Below, in pieces: positions 16,548 through 26,810 of a stretch of DNA of 44,272 nucleotides. The translations under genes and the position numbers were made by a program. Below the pieces are notes generated by a model. That model worked only from the letters and a program-made list of their open reading frames with translations. It made no database searches and was not told the origin of the DNA. The stretch is from Gammaproteobacteria bacterium (lineage in GTDB: Bacteria > Pseudomonadota > Gammaproteobacteria > Nitrosococcales > Methylophagaceae). Each line of letters starts with the position of its first letter. Position 1 is the stretch's first letter. Location of the stretch: positions 1-44,272 of the forward strand of contig JACUUH010000014.1 in the NCBI GenBank assembly GCA_014859375.1. Reading direction: 5' to 3'.

Positions 16548-16848
16548 ATTTTTTCCATTTATTAGGGTTTTGCTAATCTAGAATGTTTTTATTCCAGTCT
16601 ATTAGGGTCACTATGGCTGCTGAGCCCTGTTTTTTATTTAGGATCCAGCTTAATTATGTCTGACAACGCGTGTTTGATGCCAGACCCATATTAATCTGCC
16701 AAGATATTCGCGGTCATAACAACCAGCGTGGCAACAATAATAACGTATAGATGTGTAACGATGGCCCTGGCCATGTGGAATGCCTGCGAACAATTAAAAG
16801 ACTAGACTAGATTAGCGAGAGGTGTTTTGACTTAACACTCAAACTGCA
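16548..16848. other. Gap between rimB and sdhB
   Basis: About 300 bases without a gene. It should contain the rimB promoter (minus strand) and the end of the sdh transcript. A short GTGTT (16822-16826) and AACAC (16834-16838) hairpin lies soon after the sdhB stop but has no T-run, so it is a poor terminator. TATTAGGGT is repeated exactly 40 bases apart at 16560-16568 and 16600-16608, just upstream of rimB, and might be an operator. Only short spurious frames are seen. Confidence 0.4.
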
Positions 16849-17577
16849 TCAGGATGATTGATAGAGTAATTTATTCATGGTTGTAATGTTACTGACGCTA
16901 ATTTCTTTCGGACACACACGCTCACATTCACGATAATTACTACAACCACCAAAGCCTTGTTCATCCATCGCCAATAACATTTTTCTGGCGCGTTGTTGAT
17001 CCATTTGTCCTTGTGGCAAAGAGCTAAGATGACTTACTTTGGCAGCAACAAACAAGGTTGCAGAAGCATTGGGACAAGCAGCAACACAGGCACCGCAGCC
17101 AATACAGGTTGCAGCATCAAAAGCATCATCGGCAATATGCTTTTCAACCGGCATGGTATTGGCTTCAGGTGCAGAACCGGTACGGATATCAATATAACCG
17201 TCCGCCTGAATAATCTTATCAAAAGCACTGCGATCAACAATCAGATCTTTAATAATTGGAAACGCAGTAGCACGCCATGGTTCAATCCACAGTTCATTTT
17301 CACCTGCATAATCACGCATGTATTGTTGGCAGGTTGTGGTCGCGCGATGTTTGCCATGGGGCGTACCATTGATGACCAGATTACATGAACCACAGATACC
17401 TTCACGACAGTCAAAATCAAATGCTATTGCTTCTTGTCCAGTCCGAATAAGTTGCTCATTCAATGCATCTAACATTTCCAGAAAGGATGTATCTTCACTG
17501 ACATCAATGTGATGTTGCTCAAAGTTACCTTGGCTGTTGGCATCGTGTTGTCGCCATATATGCAGCGTGAAAATCAT
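16849..17577 (-). CDS. sdhB: Succinate dehydrogenase/fumarate reductase iron-sulfur subunit
   Basis: A 242-residue subunit that carries electrons from the flavin to the membrane quinone. Cys57, Cys62, Cys65 and Cys83 bind the [2Fe-2S] cluster. [12 protein letters not shown] (158-169) and the later Cys212, Cys218 and Cys222 bind the [4Fe-4S] and [3Fe-4S] clusters. The start overlaps the sdhA stop by ATGA. Sequence features and the single-gene cytochrome partner fit the type-B form of complex II rather than the usual proteobacterial sdhCDAB. Whether it works as succinate dehydrogenase or fumarate reductase cannot be read from sequence, but an aerobic methylotroph makes the former likelier. Confidence 0.93.
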   Translation of the reverse strand: MIFTLHIWRQHDANSQGNFEQHHIDVSEDTSFLEMLDALNEQLIRTGQEAIAFDFDCREGICGSCNLVINGTPHGKHRATTTCQQYMRDYAGENELWIEPWRATAFPIIKDLIVDRSAFDKIIQADGYIDIRTGSAPEANTMPVEKHIADDAFDAATCIGCGACVAACPNASATLFVAAKVSHLSSLPQGQMDQQRARKMLLAMDEQGFGGCSNYRECERVCPKEISVSNITTMNKLLYQSS

Positions 17578-19514
17578 TTGTAGTTTCTCGTTGTTGGTCT
17601 GACAAATTCAAAGTGCAATTCTTCTTTATACAACACCGGTATACTGACATTACCACTATATTGCCATGCTGAAACAAAGGCATAGTCATCATCATGACGC
17701 TGTGCTTCACCATCATCTGCAATATGCTCAACTCGGGCATGGCAGCCACAGGATTCTTCACGAGTTAAGGCATCAATACACATTAATTCGGCCAATTCAA
17801 AGAAGTCAGCAATACGCCCAGCACGTTCCAATGTCTGGTTCAGCGTTTTATCGCTACCTGTTACCTTGACCTGTTGCCAAAACTGTTTGCGCAGGGCTTG
17901 AATATCACTAATCGCTGCTTCAAGAATAGCTTTTTCACGCGCCATGCCACAGGCATTCCAAAGAATTTGTCCCAATTTACGGTGAAACTCATCGGGTGTT
18001 TTTTGGGGATCAGGCGCATTAAGTAAACGATCAAGTTGAGCTTGGCAGGCTTGTAGCGTTTGTTGCGCTTCTGGATAAGATTTGGTGATATCAATCGGTG
18101 TTTGCTGGGCAAGATAATTTGAAACGGTTGTTGGCAAAATAAAGTAACCATCAGCCAAACCTTGCATAAGCGCGCTAGCCCCTAAACGATTGGCACCATG
18201 ATCAGAAAAATTGGCTTCACCCCCAGCAAATAAGCCATTGATCGATGTCATCAAGTTGTAGTCAACCCAGAGGCCACCCATGGTGTAATGCACAGCAGGA
18301 TAAATGCGCATGGGGGTTTCATACGGATTTTCTGCGGTAATATGCTGATACATATCAAACAAATTACCGTATTTTTCTTCAACGCCATCCAAGCCAAATT
18401 TTTCAATCGCCTTGGCAAAGTCGAGATAAACACCTAGTTTTTTTCCATCAATGGCATGCCCTACACCACGGCCTTCATCACAAATCAATTTAACAGCACG
18501 TGATGCAATATCACGTGGCACCAAATTGCCGAATGCTGGGTACATACGTTCAAGAAAATAATCGCGATCGTGCTCAGGGATGTCTTCAGGACGTTTTTCG
18601 CAATCTTGCTGATGTTTAGGTGCCCAAATTCGCCCATCATTGCGCAATGATTCGCTCATTAACGTCAGTTTGGATTGCAACTCACCTTGTTGTGGAATGC
18701 AGGTTGGATGGATTTGAGTAAAACAGGGGTTGGCAAATAAAGCACCGCGCTTGTGCGCACGCCAAGCGGCAGAGGCATTACAGCCTTTAGCATTAGTCGA
18801 TAGATAAAATACATTGCCATAACCACCTGTACATAACACCACACAATCGGCGATATGTGTTTCAAGTTCACCCGTGACTAAATCACGGCTGACAATGCCT
18901 TTGGCTTGACCATCGATCATAATCACATCTTGCATTTCACAACGTGATTTATGCACTACGGTGCCAGCATCAATTTGTTTACTCATTGCCTGATAGGCAC
19001 CAAGCAATAACTGCTGTCCTGTTTGACCTCGCGCATAAAAGGTGCGAGAAACCTGAGCACCACCAAATGAACGGTTAGCTAAATAACCGCTATACTCACG
19101 GGCAAAAGGCACGCCTTGTGCCACCGCTTGATCGATAATACTGGTACTGAGTTCTGCTAACCTGAATACATTCGATTCACGCGCCCGATAATCACCACCT
19201 TTAATCGTGTCGTAAAACAAGCGCCAGACACTATCACCATCATTTTGATAGTTTTTGGCTGCATTAATACCGCCTTGTGCAGCGATGCTGTGAGCACGAC
19301 GTGGACTATCTTGAAAACAAAAGGTTTTAACGTTATAACCCATTTCGCCCATTGATGCCGCTGCCGCCGCACCTGCCAAACCTGTTCCAACCACAATAAC
19401 GTTATATTTTTTTCGATTGGCGGGGTTGACAATATTCAGATTAAATTTATGTTGTGTCCAACGATTTTCCAAACTGCCCTTGGGGGTTTGACTATTTAAT
19501 TCAAAATCACTCAT
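17574..19514 (-). CDS. sdhA: Succinate dehydrogenase/fumarate reductase flavoprotein subunit
   Basis: A 646-residue flavoprotein that oxidises succinate to fumarate. It has the FAD-binding [17 protein letters not shown] (43-59), His75 in [13 protein letters not shown] as the covalent FAD site, and the substrate-region motif [20 protein letters not shown] start at the ATG at 19514, which overlaps the sdhC stop (ATGA). The frame stays open 23 more codons into sdhC, but that extension is the out-of-frame end of sdhC and not part of the protein. Its size, larger than the roughly 590 residues of E. coli SdhA, agrees with the type-B family. Confidence 0.94.
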   Translation of the reverse strand: MSDFELNSQTPKGSLENRWTQHKFNLNIVNPANRKKYNVIVVGTGLAGAAAAASMGEMGYNVKTFCFQDSPRRAHSIAAQGGINAAKNYQNDGDSVWRLFYDTIKGGDYRARESNVFRLAELSTSIIDQAVAQGVPFAREYSGYLANRSFGGAQVSRTFYARGQTGQQLLLGAYQAMSKQIDAGTVVHKSRCEMQDVIMIDGQAKGIVSRDLVTGELETHIADCVVLCTGGYGNVFYLSTNAKGCNASAAWRAHKRGALFANPCFTQIHPTCIPQQGELQSKLTLMSESLRNDGRIWAPKHQQDCEKRPEDIPEHDRDYFLERMYPAFGNLVPRDIASRAVKLICDEGRGVGHAIDGKKLGVYLDFAKAIEKFGLDGVEEKYGNLFDMYQHITAENPYETPMRIYPAVHYTMGGLWVDYNLMTSINGLFAGGEANFSDHGANRLGASALMQGLADGYFILPTTVSNYLAQQTPIDITKSYPEAQQTLQACQAQLDRLLNAPDPQKTPDEFHRKLGQILWNACGMAREKAILEAAISDIQALRKQFWQQVKVTGSDKTLNQTLERAGRIADFFELAELMCIDALTREESCGCHARVEHIADDGEAQRHDDDYAFVSAWQYSGNVSIPVLYKEELHFEFVRPTTRNYK

Positions 19515-20104
19515 GGCATCACAACACTGATATAAAGAGGAATACTGGCAAGTCCACCCACCAACACAAGAGGTACACCCCAAGCTAGGCAGTGACAGCT
19601 AAATGATGTTTTACCCAATGTTTGCAACACATTAGCTAAGGAATGATGCAAATGCATTAACAATACAAACAGCCCTGCCAGATAAAACAAAGTCATCGAT
19701 GGTGACTGAAACAGCTGCACGATTTCAGCATAAGTATCAGTACTAACGAATGTCAGGGTTTGGTAGACATGGATCAGAATAAATCCAAACAGAAAAACAA
19801 TGCTTAAACTGACAAACACTGCCGGGATTTTAAACCTATCGTGTTTCTTATAGTCAACCGTTCTTGCCTTGGCATTGACGTGACGTATTTTAATTGCCGT
19901 TTTTACATGAAGTAAAATCGCTGCCGCCATCACCAACAATACTAACCAACGAATAATGCTGTTGTTATACCAATCATAAAAGGCAGTAAAGGCCGATTGA
20001 TTAAAGAAATTTAGATTGGTCAACATGTGCAAGACCAAATAAACCGTCATCACTACACCCGCTATCGCCATTGTTCTTTTTTGCAATTGAAGTGGTGTAG
20101 TCAT
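19511..20104 (-). CDS. sdhC: Succinate dehydrogenase cytochrome b subunit (b558-family, single membrane anchor)
   Basis: A 197-residue integral membrane protein with five predicted helices, the arrangement of the b558-family anchor that replaces separate SdhC and SdhD. Several helix-borne histidines ([37 protein letters not shown]) can bind the two haems b. I start at [11 protein letters not shown] (ATG at 20104) preceded by GGAAAG. The frame is open 59 codons further, but that overlaps the gene upstream and lacks homology. It lies 1 base after the upstream protein and overlaps sdhA. No sdhD follows, as expected. Confidence 0.92.
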   Translation of the reverse strand: MTTPLQLQKRTMAIAGVVMTVYLVLHMLTNLNFFNQSAFTAFYDWYNNSIIRWLVLLVMAAAILLHVKTAIKIRHVNAKARTVDYKKHDRFKIPAVFVSLSIVFLFGFILIHVYQTLTFVSTDTYAEIVQLFQSPSMTLFYLAGLFVLLMHLHHSLANVLQTLGKTSFSCHCLAWGVPLVLVGGLASIPLYISVVMP

Positions 20105-20105
20105 A

Positions 20106-20615
20106 TCAACTTTCCATATAGCTATGAATATGTGTCGTATCTTGTCTTGGCTGCAGCTTTTCTTTTTGAATGGTTCGAACACAACTATTCCAGCGTAAGA
20201 TAGCCTCATCATTGCCTTCGGGACACATTTTTTCAGCATGGTGATAACACTGAAGCGCGTCAATAAAATAGTCATAGGCAAAGGAATGTGACATCGGTTG
20301 ACTCATCAAGGCTAATGCCCGACGTTCGTTTAATAAACCCGTGTAATAAAAGCGCTTATATTCGCTCTCAAGCTTGTCAATTGCTTGAGTAATATCTTTA
20401 ATTTGCGTTTGTCTTTCCGTGTGATGAAGTTGATCAGTCAACGACAAAATATAGATGACAAGGGCTTCTTGATTATTCTCATCAATTTTTAAAATATCAA
20501 GACAAATACTTTCTGCTATGTCTGGTTCAAGTAACGATCGGTACTGTTTGGCTTTTTTCAATGCCTGTTTGACTGCATCAGGGTGAATGTCATGTAGTTC
20601 TAATTCAAGCTCCAT
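20106..20615 (-). CDS. Uncharacterised helical protein, first gene of the sdh operon
   Basis: A 169-residue cytoplasmic protein without signal peptide or membrane segment. It is almost all helical and acidic at the start (MELELELHD), with weak tetratricopeptide-like pattern (IAESICLDILKIDENNQEALVIYILSL; YDYFIDALQCYHHAEKMCP). I do not recognise the family. Its stop lies 1 base before the sdhC start and a promoter is seen just upstream, so it is co-transcribed with sdhCAB. It is unlike the flavinylation factor SdhE, which is about 90 residues with an RGxxE motif not present here. An assembly role for complex II is possible but unproven. Confidence 0.7.
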   Translation of the reverse strand: MELELELHDIHPDAVKQALKKAKQYRSLLEPDIAESICLDILKIDENNQEALVIYILSLTDQLHHTERQTQIKDITQAIDKLESEYKRFYYTGLLNERRALALMSQPMSHSFAYDYFIDALQCYHHAEKMCPEGNDEAILRWNSCVRTIQKEKLQPRQDTTHIHSYMES

Positions 20616-20663
20616 CTCAATCCTTATCTAATTGTAAATTGATGACAGCATTGTTCCTGCTTC

Positions 20664-20692
20664 AATCTAATCCAAAGCGAAACGCATTTCAA
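20664..20692 (-). promoter_or_regulatory. Sigma-70 promoter of the sdh operon
   Basis: On the minus strand TTGAAA (20687-20692) and TAGATT (20664-20669) are separated by 17 bases. They match the -35 consensus in 5 of 6 and the -10 in 4 of 6 positions. The start of transcription would be about 40 bases ahead of the first gene. Confidence 0.5.
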
Positions 20693-20707
20693 TAGAAATG
20701 GCTAATA

Positions 20708-20735
20708 CTGACAACATAATTATGCTTTTTATAAC
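20708..20735 (+). promoter_or_regulatory. Sigma-70 promoter of metG
   Basis: CTGACA (20708-20713) and TATAAC (20730-20735) are 16 bases apart, each 5 of 6 to consensus. This gives a leader of about 65 bases. It lies back to back with the sdh promoter in the same divergent gap. Confidence 0.5.
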
Positions 20736-20806
20736 AAGCAGATGGAGTCACAACAGGATTTCTGGTATCTTTCACCGTCATTTACCTTGTTATATCTGGT
20801 TGATTC

Positions 20807-22831
20807 ATGCAAAGAAAAATCCTCGTTACTAGCGCATTACCCTACGCTAATGGTTCTATTCATCTAGGTCATCTAGTTGAATACATTCAAACTGATATAT
20901 GGGTACGCTTTCAAAAAATGCGTGGTCATGAATGTCATTATGTGTGCGCAGATGATGCCCACGGTACGCCAATCATGCTTCGTGCTCAAAATGAAGGCAT
21001 TACACCAGAACAGCTAATCGAGAATGTCAGCAAAGAACATCAAGCCGATTTTGCCGAGTTTAAAATTAATTTCGATAATTTCTACAGCACCCATAGTTCT
21101 GAAAATAAAGCCTTAGCCAGCCAGATCTATTTAGCTAATCGTGATGCTGGTCATATTGCAACCCGCACTATCAGCCAGGCCTATGATCCTGAAAAAGAAA
21201 TGTTTTTACCGGATCGCTTTATTAAAGGTGAATGCCCTAAATGCGGCGCTGCTGATCAATATGGTGATAACTGTGAAGCCTGTGGTGCAACCTATGATCC
21301 TACCGAATTAAAAAATCCGATTTCAGCCGTCTCAGGTGCCACACCGATTACTAAAGACTCAGAACACCATTTCTTTAAATTAGGTGATTTTGAACAGAAT
21401 TTAAAATCATGGACACAAGGTGGTCATCTACAAGCTGAAGTCAGCCATAAACTAAATGAATGGTTTGAAAGCGGCTTACAAGATTGGGATATTTCACGTG
21501 ATGCACCCTACTTTGGCTTTGAAATTCCTGATGCACCCAATAAATTTTTCTATGTGTGGTTAGATGCACCAATTGGCTATTTGGCGAGCTTTAAAAACTA
21601 CTGTGATCGCAGCGGCACTGATTTTGATGAATTTATGAAACCAGATAGTACTACTGAAATGATCCATTTTATCGGTAAAGATATTATCTATTTCCATGCC
21701 CTGTTCTGGCCTGCCATGTTACAAGGTGCTGGTTTCAGATTGCCAAACTCAATTTTTGCCCACGGCTTTTTAACCGTAGATGGCAAAAAAATGTCGAAAT
21801 CTCGTGGCACATTTATTAAAGCACGTACCTATCTGGACCATTTGAATCCAGAATATTTACGATATTATTTTGCTGCTAAATTAGGCAGTGGCATCGATGA
21901 TATCGATTTGAATTTAGAAGACTTCCAAAGTCGCATCAATTCCGATCTCGTTGGGAAAGTGGTCAATATCGCCAGCCGTTGTGCCGGTTTTATCAGCAAA
22001 CGCTTTGATGGAAAATTAGCAGATACCTTATCTGAACAAGCCTTATTTGATGACTTTATTGCACAAGCCGACACCATTGCCGATAAGATGGAAAAACGCG
22101 AGTTCGGTCATGCCATGCGCGATATTATGGCCTTGGCTGACAAAGCCAATCAGTATATTGATGAAATGAAACCGTGGGCTTTAGCTAAAGAACAAGGCAA
22201 AGACCAACAAGTACATGATATTTGTACCATGGGGATCAATTTATTTCGTGTATTAATTGCTTATTTAAAACCCGTGTTGCCAACAACGGCTACTGAAGCT
22301 GAAGCATTCTTGAACATTGAACCACTTCAATGGAATGCTATTGCTACCCCCCTGCTTAACCATAATATCAGCAAATTCAAACCGTTAATGACACGCATTG
22401 AATCTGACAAAATCGAAGCTATTCAACACGCATCAAAAGAAACTATGACAACACAAAAACCAGCACCAACAAAACCTGACACAACTACTATTGAACCGAT
22501 CTTGCCTGAAATCAGTTTTGATGACTTTGCCAAAATCGACTTACGCATTGCCAAAATTGTCAATGCCGAACATGTTGAAGGTGCAGATAAACTACTAAAA
22601 CTGACCTTAGATATTGGTTTAGCTGAAAAACAAGTATTTGCAGGCATAAAATCAGCCTATTCACCAGAAGACCTAATTGGAAAACAAACCGTGATGGTGG
22701 CTAACTTGGCGCCACGTAAAATGCGTTTTGGTTTATCTGAAGGCATGGTGTTAGCCGCCGGACCAGGCGGTAAGGATTTGTTTATTTTAAATCCTGATGC
22801 CGGTGCCCAAGCGGGGATGCGCGTTAAATAA
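20807..22831 (+). CDS. metG: Methionyl-tRNA synthetase, class I, long form
   Basis: A 674-residue enzyme charging tRNA-Met, including the initiator. The ATP-binding HLGH is at 19-22, a four-Cys zinc knuckle lies at Cys143, Cys146, Cys156 and Cys159, and KMSKS is at 328-332. After a linker rich in Thr/Pro (about 545-565), residues 570-674 form the C-terminal EMAP-like tRNA-binding and dimerisation domain. Domain order and length equal the E. coli protein. No strong ribosome site precedes the ATG. Confidence 0.97.
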   Translation: MQRKILVTSALPYANGSIHLGHLVEYIQTDIWVRFQKMRGHECHYVCADDAHGTPIMLRAQNEGITPEQLIENVSKEHQADFAEFKINFDNFYSTHSSENKALASQIYLANRDAGHIATRTISQAYDPEKEMFLPDRFIKGECPKCGAADQYGDNCEACGATYDPTELKNPISAVSGATPITKDSEHHFFKLGDFEQNLKSWTQGGHLQAEVSHKLNEWFESGLQDWDISRDAPYFGFEIPDAPNKFFYVWLDAPIGYLASFKNYCDRSGTDFDEFMKPDSTTEMIHFIGKDIIYFHALFWPAMLQGAGFRLPNSIFAHGFLTVDGKKMSKSRGTFIKARTYLDHLNPEYLRYYFAAKLGSGIDDIDLNLEDFQSRINSDLVGKVVNIASRCAGFISKRFDGKLADTLSEQALFDDFIAQADTIADKMEKREFGHAMRDIMALADKANQYIDEMKPWALAKEQGKDQQVHDICTMGINLFRVLIAYLKPVLPTTATEAEAFLNIEPLQWNAIATPLLNHNISKFKPLMTRIESDKIEAIQHASKETMTTQKPAPTKPDTTTIEPILPEISFDDFAKIDLRIAKIVNAEHVEGADKLLKLTLDIGLAEKQVFAGIKSAYSPEDLIGKQTVMVANLAPRKMRFGLSEGMVLAAGPGGKDLFILNPDAGAQAGMRVK

Positions 22832-22882
22832 ATGACATATAAATTCTGGTTATCTTCGGGTACGATCCGATCCCATGCTAAA

Positions 22883-22910
22883 TTGACTATATTTCTAAAT
22901 ACGATACTAC
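22883..22910 (+). promoter_or_regulatory. Possible promoter of trmB
   Basis: TTGACT (22883-22888, 5 of 6) and a weak TACTAC (22905-22910) are 16 bases apart, ending 21 bases ahead of the trmB ATG. The -10 match is poor, so this is only a candidate. Confidence 0.25.
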
Positions 22911-22931
22911 TCAGGCTAGGCTATTTAAATC

Positions 22932-23618
22932 ATGACAAACACTAAACCATTACGTACGGTTCGTAGTTTTGTTCGCCGTGAAGGTCGACTAACTCAAGCA
23001 CAACAGCGTGCAATTGACACGCTCTGGACCGAATTTGCTGTCGATAATGGTGATTCAATAATTGATTTAAACGCACTGTTTGGTCGAGATGCACCTAAAA
23101 TACTTGAAATAGGTTTCGGCAATGGTCATTCACTCGCTCAAATGGCATCTGAACAACCTGAACATGATTTTTTAGGTATTGAAGTGCATCGCCCAGGTGT
23201 AGGTCAATTACTCAATTCTATTGAAAAGTTAGGTTTAACGAATTTACGTGTTGCATGCACTGATGCCGTTGAGTTAATCAAATATCGTTTAGCGGATAAC
23301 AGTCTTGATAGATTGCAGCTTTTTTTCCCTGATCCATGGCACAAAAAAAGACACCATAAACGTCGCATCATTCAACCCGAGTTTGTCGCACTTTTAGCCC
23401 AAAAAATAAAATCGGGTGGTTATCTCCATATGGCGACAGATTGGCAACATTATGCTGAACAAATGTTAGATGATTTATCTAACAATGATCAGTTCATAAA
23501 CTGTGGTAATGATACTGGCTATATTCCTCGACCAGACTACCGCCCCCTTACAAAATTTGAACAACGTGGCCATAAACTGGGACATGGTGTATGGGATCTT
23601 CTTTTTAAACGACGCTGA
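22932..23618 (+). CDS. trmB: tRNA (guanine-N7-)-methyltransferase
   Basis: A 228-residue SAM-dependent enzyme that makes m7G46 in the variable loop of tRNAs. The SAM-binding loop is EIGFGNGHS (59-67), and the family signature FFPDPWHKKRHHKRR lies at 131-145. The C-terminal TKFEQRGHKLGHGVWDL is the conserved tRNA-binding end. Length is standard. It follows metG on the same strand by 100 bases. Confidence 0.96.
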   Translation: MTNTKPLRTVRSFVRREGRLTQAQQRAIDTLWTEFAVDNGDSIIDLNALFGRDAPKILEIGFGNGHSLAQMASEQPEHDFLGIEVHRPGVGQLLNSIEKLGLTNLRVACTDAVELIKYRLADNSLDRLQLFFPDPWHKKRHHKRRIIQPEFVALLAQKIKSGGYLHMATDWQHYAEQMLDDLSNNDQFINCGNDTGYIPRPDYRPLTKFEQRGHKLGHGVWDLLFKRR

Positions 23619-23687
23619 CAATAAAACTTGTACCATTGAAACTCATAAGGTATTTTCGTTAGAAATTCCTTAATTTAGAGTGTAAAC

Positions 23688-24968
23688 ATGAATAAAATCA
23701 ATAAGATTAAACTAAGTGCACTTGTCGTTACATCTGTCATTAGTTCTACATCATATAGTGCTGGTTTTGGTCTTATAGAGCAAAGTGTTACCGGCCTAGG
23801 TCGCGCGTTTGCGGGTGGTGCTGCCGTTGCTGATGATGCTAGTACGATTTATTATAACCCTGCCGGTTTAACCAATCTCAAACATCCAGAGCTAGACATA
23901 GGGCTTAATTTTCTAGCAGCAAAAATTGAATTCACTGATAGTGGTTCAACATCAGCCTTTGCAGCGCCTTTAACCGGTGGTGATGATGGTGATGTAGCAA
24001 ATAATGCCTTTTTACCAAACCTTTATTATTCAACACCACTCAATGATCGCCTGCATGTTGGCATTGGTATCACCACCCCTTTTGGTCTGGCAACCGAATA
24101 CGATGATAGTTGGAAAGGTCGTTATCATGCCGTTAAATCTGATTTACGTACGATAAACATCAATCCGACAATTGCTTTTAAGGCTACCGATAAAGTATCC
24201 GTAGGCTTTGGTGTTAATTTACAGAAAATCGATCTTGAATTAACACAGATGGCTGACTTAGGAGGGTTAGGTGGTCCAGCTTTCTCTCAAAAAGCCGATG
24301 GTAAAGTTAATATTGAAGCAGATGATTGGAGCTGGGGTTATAACTTAGGACTAATGCTACAAGCAACGGAATCTACTCGCCTTGGTTTAGCCTATCGCTC
24401 CAAGGTTTCCCATACGTTAAAAGGTAACGCTACACTCAGAACTGCAACAGGTGCCTTAGCTGCTGATGAGAACATTATGGGTAACGTCGATTTACCAGAA
24501 TCACTTTCATTAGCTGTTCATCATCAATTCAATACTAAATGGGCTGTAATGGGTGGAGCGACCTGGACACGTTGGAGTCGATTTAAAGAATTGGCGATTA
24601 TCTCAGACGGTCCATTACTTAGCAGTACTAAACAAGAAAACTGGGATGACTCAATGCGGTACAGTCTTGGAGTATCTTACCAATATAATGACAAATGGAC
24701 TTTGCGTAGCGGCATTGCATTTGATGAAACCCCCATCCCATCTGCACAATTAAGAACCGCCCGTCTTCCAGGTGAAGAACGTACATGGCTATCCTTAGGT
24801 GCCAGCTATAAATACTCGGAAAAAATGACGATAGATACCGGCTATATGCATGTATTTGTGCGCACTGCTGATATTAATGAAAATAATGGTAGCAACTATG
24901 TATTAAATGGTAAATACGATGTCAGCTCTCATATCTTTGGTGTTCAAATGCGTTGGTTATTGTTATAA
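23688..24968 (+). CDS. FadL/TodX-family outer membrane channel
   Basis: A 426-residue outer-membrane beta-barrel for uptake of long-chain fatty acids or other hydrophobic molecules. Signal peptide at about 1-24 (cleaved before GFGLIEQS). The N-terminal hatch contains GRAFAGGAAVADDASTIYYN and the NPAG motif typical of FadL. The protein ends in a phenylalanine/aromatic-rich strand (IFGVQMRWLLL). It lies just before a broken acyl-CoA synthetase, suggesting that the pair once imported and activated an acyl compound. The transported substrate cannot be told from sequence. Confidence 0.9.
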   Translation: MNKINKIKLSALVVTSVISSTSYSAGFGLIEQSVTGLGRAFAGGAAVADDASTIYYNPAGLTNLKHPELDIGLNFLAAKIEFTDSGSTSAFAAPLTGGDDGDVANNAFLPNLYYSTPLNDRLHVGIGITTPFGLATEYDDSWKGRYHAVKSDLRTININPTIAFKATDKVSVGFGVNLQKIDLELTQMADLGGLGGPAFSQKADGKVNIEADDWSWGYNLGLMLQATESTRLGLAYRSKVSHTLKGNATLRTATGALAADENIMGNVDLPESLSLAVHHQFNTKWAVMGGATWTRWSRFKELAIISDGPLLSSTKQENWDDSMRYSLGVSYQYNDKWTLRSGIAFDETPIPSAQLRTARLPGEERTWLSLGASYKYSEKMTIDTGYMHVFVRTADINENNGSNYVLNGKYDVSSHIFGVQMRWLLL

Positions 24969-25019
24969 AACAACGCTCTGAGTTATGACTACATCAACTA
25001 AAGACCATATAAAGATTGA

Positions 25020-25517
25020 ACAAGCGAAGACTTTATAAGGTTTATTTCGAGAACAGGTGTTCAAGCACGCATTAGTGAGACTGGACACATTTATATCACT
25101 GGGCGTATTAAAGATATTATTGTTATGAGCAATGGCGAGAAAATTCCGCCCAATGATATTGAAGCAGCCATTCTAAATGATGATATTTTTGATCAAGCCT
25201 TAGTTATTGGGGAAGGTCGCTCTCACTTATCGGCCTTATTGGTTTTAAATTCTGATAACTGGTTCAGCTTAGCCAAAACACACAAGCTTGATGGTTTTGA
25301 TGCAAACTCGCTCAATGATAAAATACTCCATTTAGACATCATTAGTCGATTAAGACGTTTGTTACACGATTTCGCTTCTTATGCAAAAATTCGTCGGGTG
25401 ACATTAAAACTTGAACCTTGGACAGCAGAAAATAATTTGCTGACGCCAACAATGAAAATCAAACGTTCACAAGTAATAGCGCATCACAAGGTTGATATCG
25501 AAAAAATGTATTCATAA
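25020..25517 (+). pseudogene. C-terminal remnant of a long-chain acyl-CoA synthetase (AMP-binding family)
   Basis: From 25020 the frame is open without a start codon and encodes RTGVQARISETG then HIYITGRIKDIIVMSNGEKIPPNDIE. This is the C-terminal domain of AMP-forming acyl-CoA synthetases, including the hinge motif GRIKDII and the NGEKIPP loop. The large N-terminal ATP-binding domain is missing. In addition, the conserved Asp of TGD, which binds the ATP ribose, reads Val (GTT instead of GAT). The first ATG (25125) would give a 130-residue product without ATP site. A 17-codon frame from an ATG at 24985 could be a relic of the original start. I conclude a decayed gene after an internal deletion, ending 2 bases before folC (opposite strand). 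Confidence 0.8.
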
Positions 25518-25519
25518 TT

Positions 25520-26797
25520 CTAATCATTCGATAGTGTTTTCATCACCGCTTCAACTGTATGAAAAGAACCAAATATAAGCACACGATCGCCATTTTTAGC
25601 ATTTTCCATTGCTAAATGATATGCATCAATCACCTCAATACTATTCACACACTTAGCCGGTTCAATAAGATGACTAATCTTGTTTGCCATCTCATCGGCA
25701 GTCATCCCTCTCGATCCGGAAAGTCCTGCTAAATACCACAGATCAATTGATGGTTTTAATACATCAACAACAGCAGTGACATCTTTATCTTTTAGCATGG
25801 CTAATACAGCATAAGTTTTGCCATTACAGGGCTTTTCAGCTAGAAGTTTGGCAAGATTTTCTGCACCTTGCTGATTGTGGGTAACATCAAAAATTCGCTC
25901 AACAGGACCTGAAATTTGCTGAAAACGGCCTGCCAATTTGACTCCGCTTAAGCCACGTGCAATTGCCTGTTTAGAAATATCCTTTCCTTGTTCGATCAAG
26001 ATATCGATTACTTTAAGCACCGCGGCTGCGTTATTGATTTGATAGCCACCTGCTAATGCTGGAAATGGTAAATCCTGCCAACGCTGTTCACTACTGCTCC
26101 ACTGCCAATCAACGCCACTGACAGAAAAGTAATAATCATTTTGTGCTTTATACACTGGCGCTGAAAGCGATTGTGCATAGGCTAACAAGCTTTGTGGTGG
26201 TTCACTTTCAGAGCATACTACAGGTTTGTTTGCACGAATAATGCCTGCTTTTTCTTTTGCTATCAGCTCACGTGTGCTACCAAGCCAGTTAACATGATCC
26301 AAGCCGATGGGTGTGATCAATGCAATATCAGTATCAAACAGATTCACAGCATCTAATCTGCCCCCCATACCGACTTCGAGGATGGCTATATCAATCTTTT
26401 GTTGGCAGAAAATATCTATTGCAGCTAAGGTCGCAAATTCAAAATAGGTTAATGATGTAGCTTGTCGCGCCTTATCAATACGCTCAAATGCTTGACAAAT
26501 TGGACTATCATCGCAAGGTATACTGTTGATGCAAATGCGTTCGTTATAACGTAAAAGATGAGGTGATGTGTAGGTTCCGGTACGATAACCTGCAGCACGC
26601 AAGATTGACTCTAACATGGCTACGGACGAACCTTTGCCATTAGTCCCTGCTACAGTTATAACTGTAAAAGGTAATACTGTTTTTTCTTTTCTAAGTTGAT
26701 TCCAGACTAAACCGATTCGACTTAAGCCTGGATCAACTTCAGTAAAGTGTAAATTTTCCTGCCACGTTAACCATTCTGGCAGAGTCTTAAATCGCAT
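25520..26797 (-). CDS. folC: Bifunctional dihydrofolate synthase / folylpolyglutamate synthase
   Basis: A 425-residue Mur-ligase-like enzyme that adds glutamate to dihydropteroate and lengthens the folate glutamate tail. The P-loop GTNGKGS lies at 51-57, the conserved TSPHLLRYNERI follows, and ITPIGLDHVNWLG is the second ATP/Mg region. The C-terminal domain contains FDVTHNQQGAENL. It comes 13 bases after accD, as in many gammaproteobacteria. The genes that often follow (dedD, cvpA, purF) are not here; the acyl-CoA synthetase remnant abuts instead. Confidence 0.95.
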   Translation of the reverse strand: MRFKTLPEWLTWQENLHFTEVDPGLSRIGLVWNQLRKEKTVLPFTVITVAGTNGKGSSVAMLESILRAAGYRTGTYTSPHLLRYNERICINSIPCDDSPICQAFERIDKARQATSLTYFEFATLAAIDIFCQQKIDIAILEVGMGGRLDAVNLFDTDIALITPIGLDHVNWLGSTRELIAKEKAGIIRANKPVVCSESEPPQSLLAYAQSLSAPVYKAQNDYYFSVSGVDWQWSSSEQRWQDLPFPALAGGYQINNAAAVLKVIDILIEQGKDISKQAIARGLSGVKLAGRFQQISGPVERIFDVTHNQQGAENLAKLLAEKPCNGKTYAVLAMLKDKDVTAVVDVLKPSIDLWYLAGLSGSRGMTADEMANKISHLIEPAKCVNSIEVIDAYHLAMENAKNGDRVLIFGSFHTVEAVMKTLSND

Positions 26798-26810
26798 ACC
26801 GTTTTAAGAG

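Noticed and set aside
19515-20281. Upstream extensions of the sdhA and sdhC frames
   Set aside because: They overlap neighbouring coding genes out of frame. The inner ATGs have the overlaps and ribosome sites expected of an operon.
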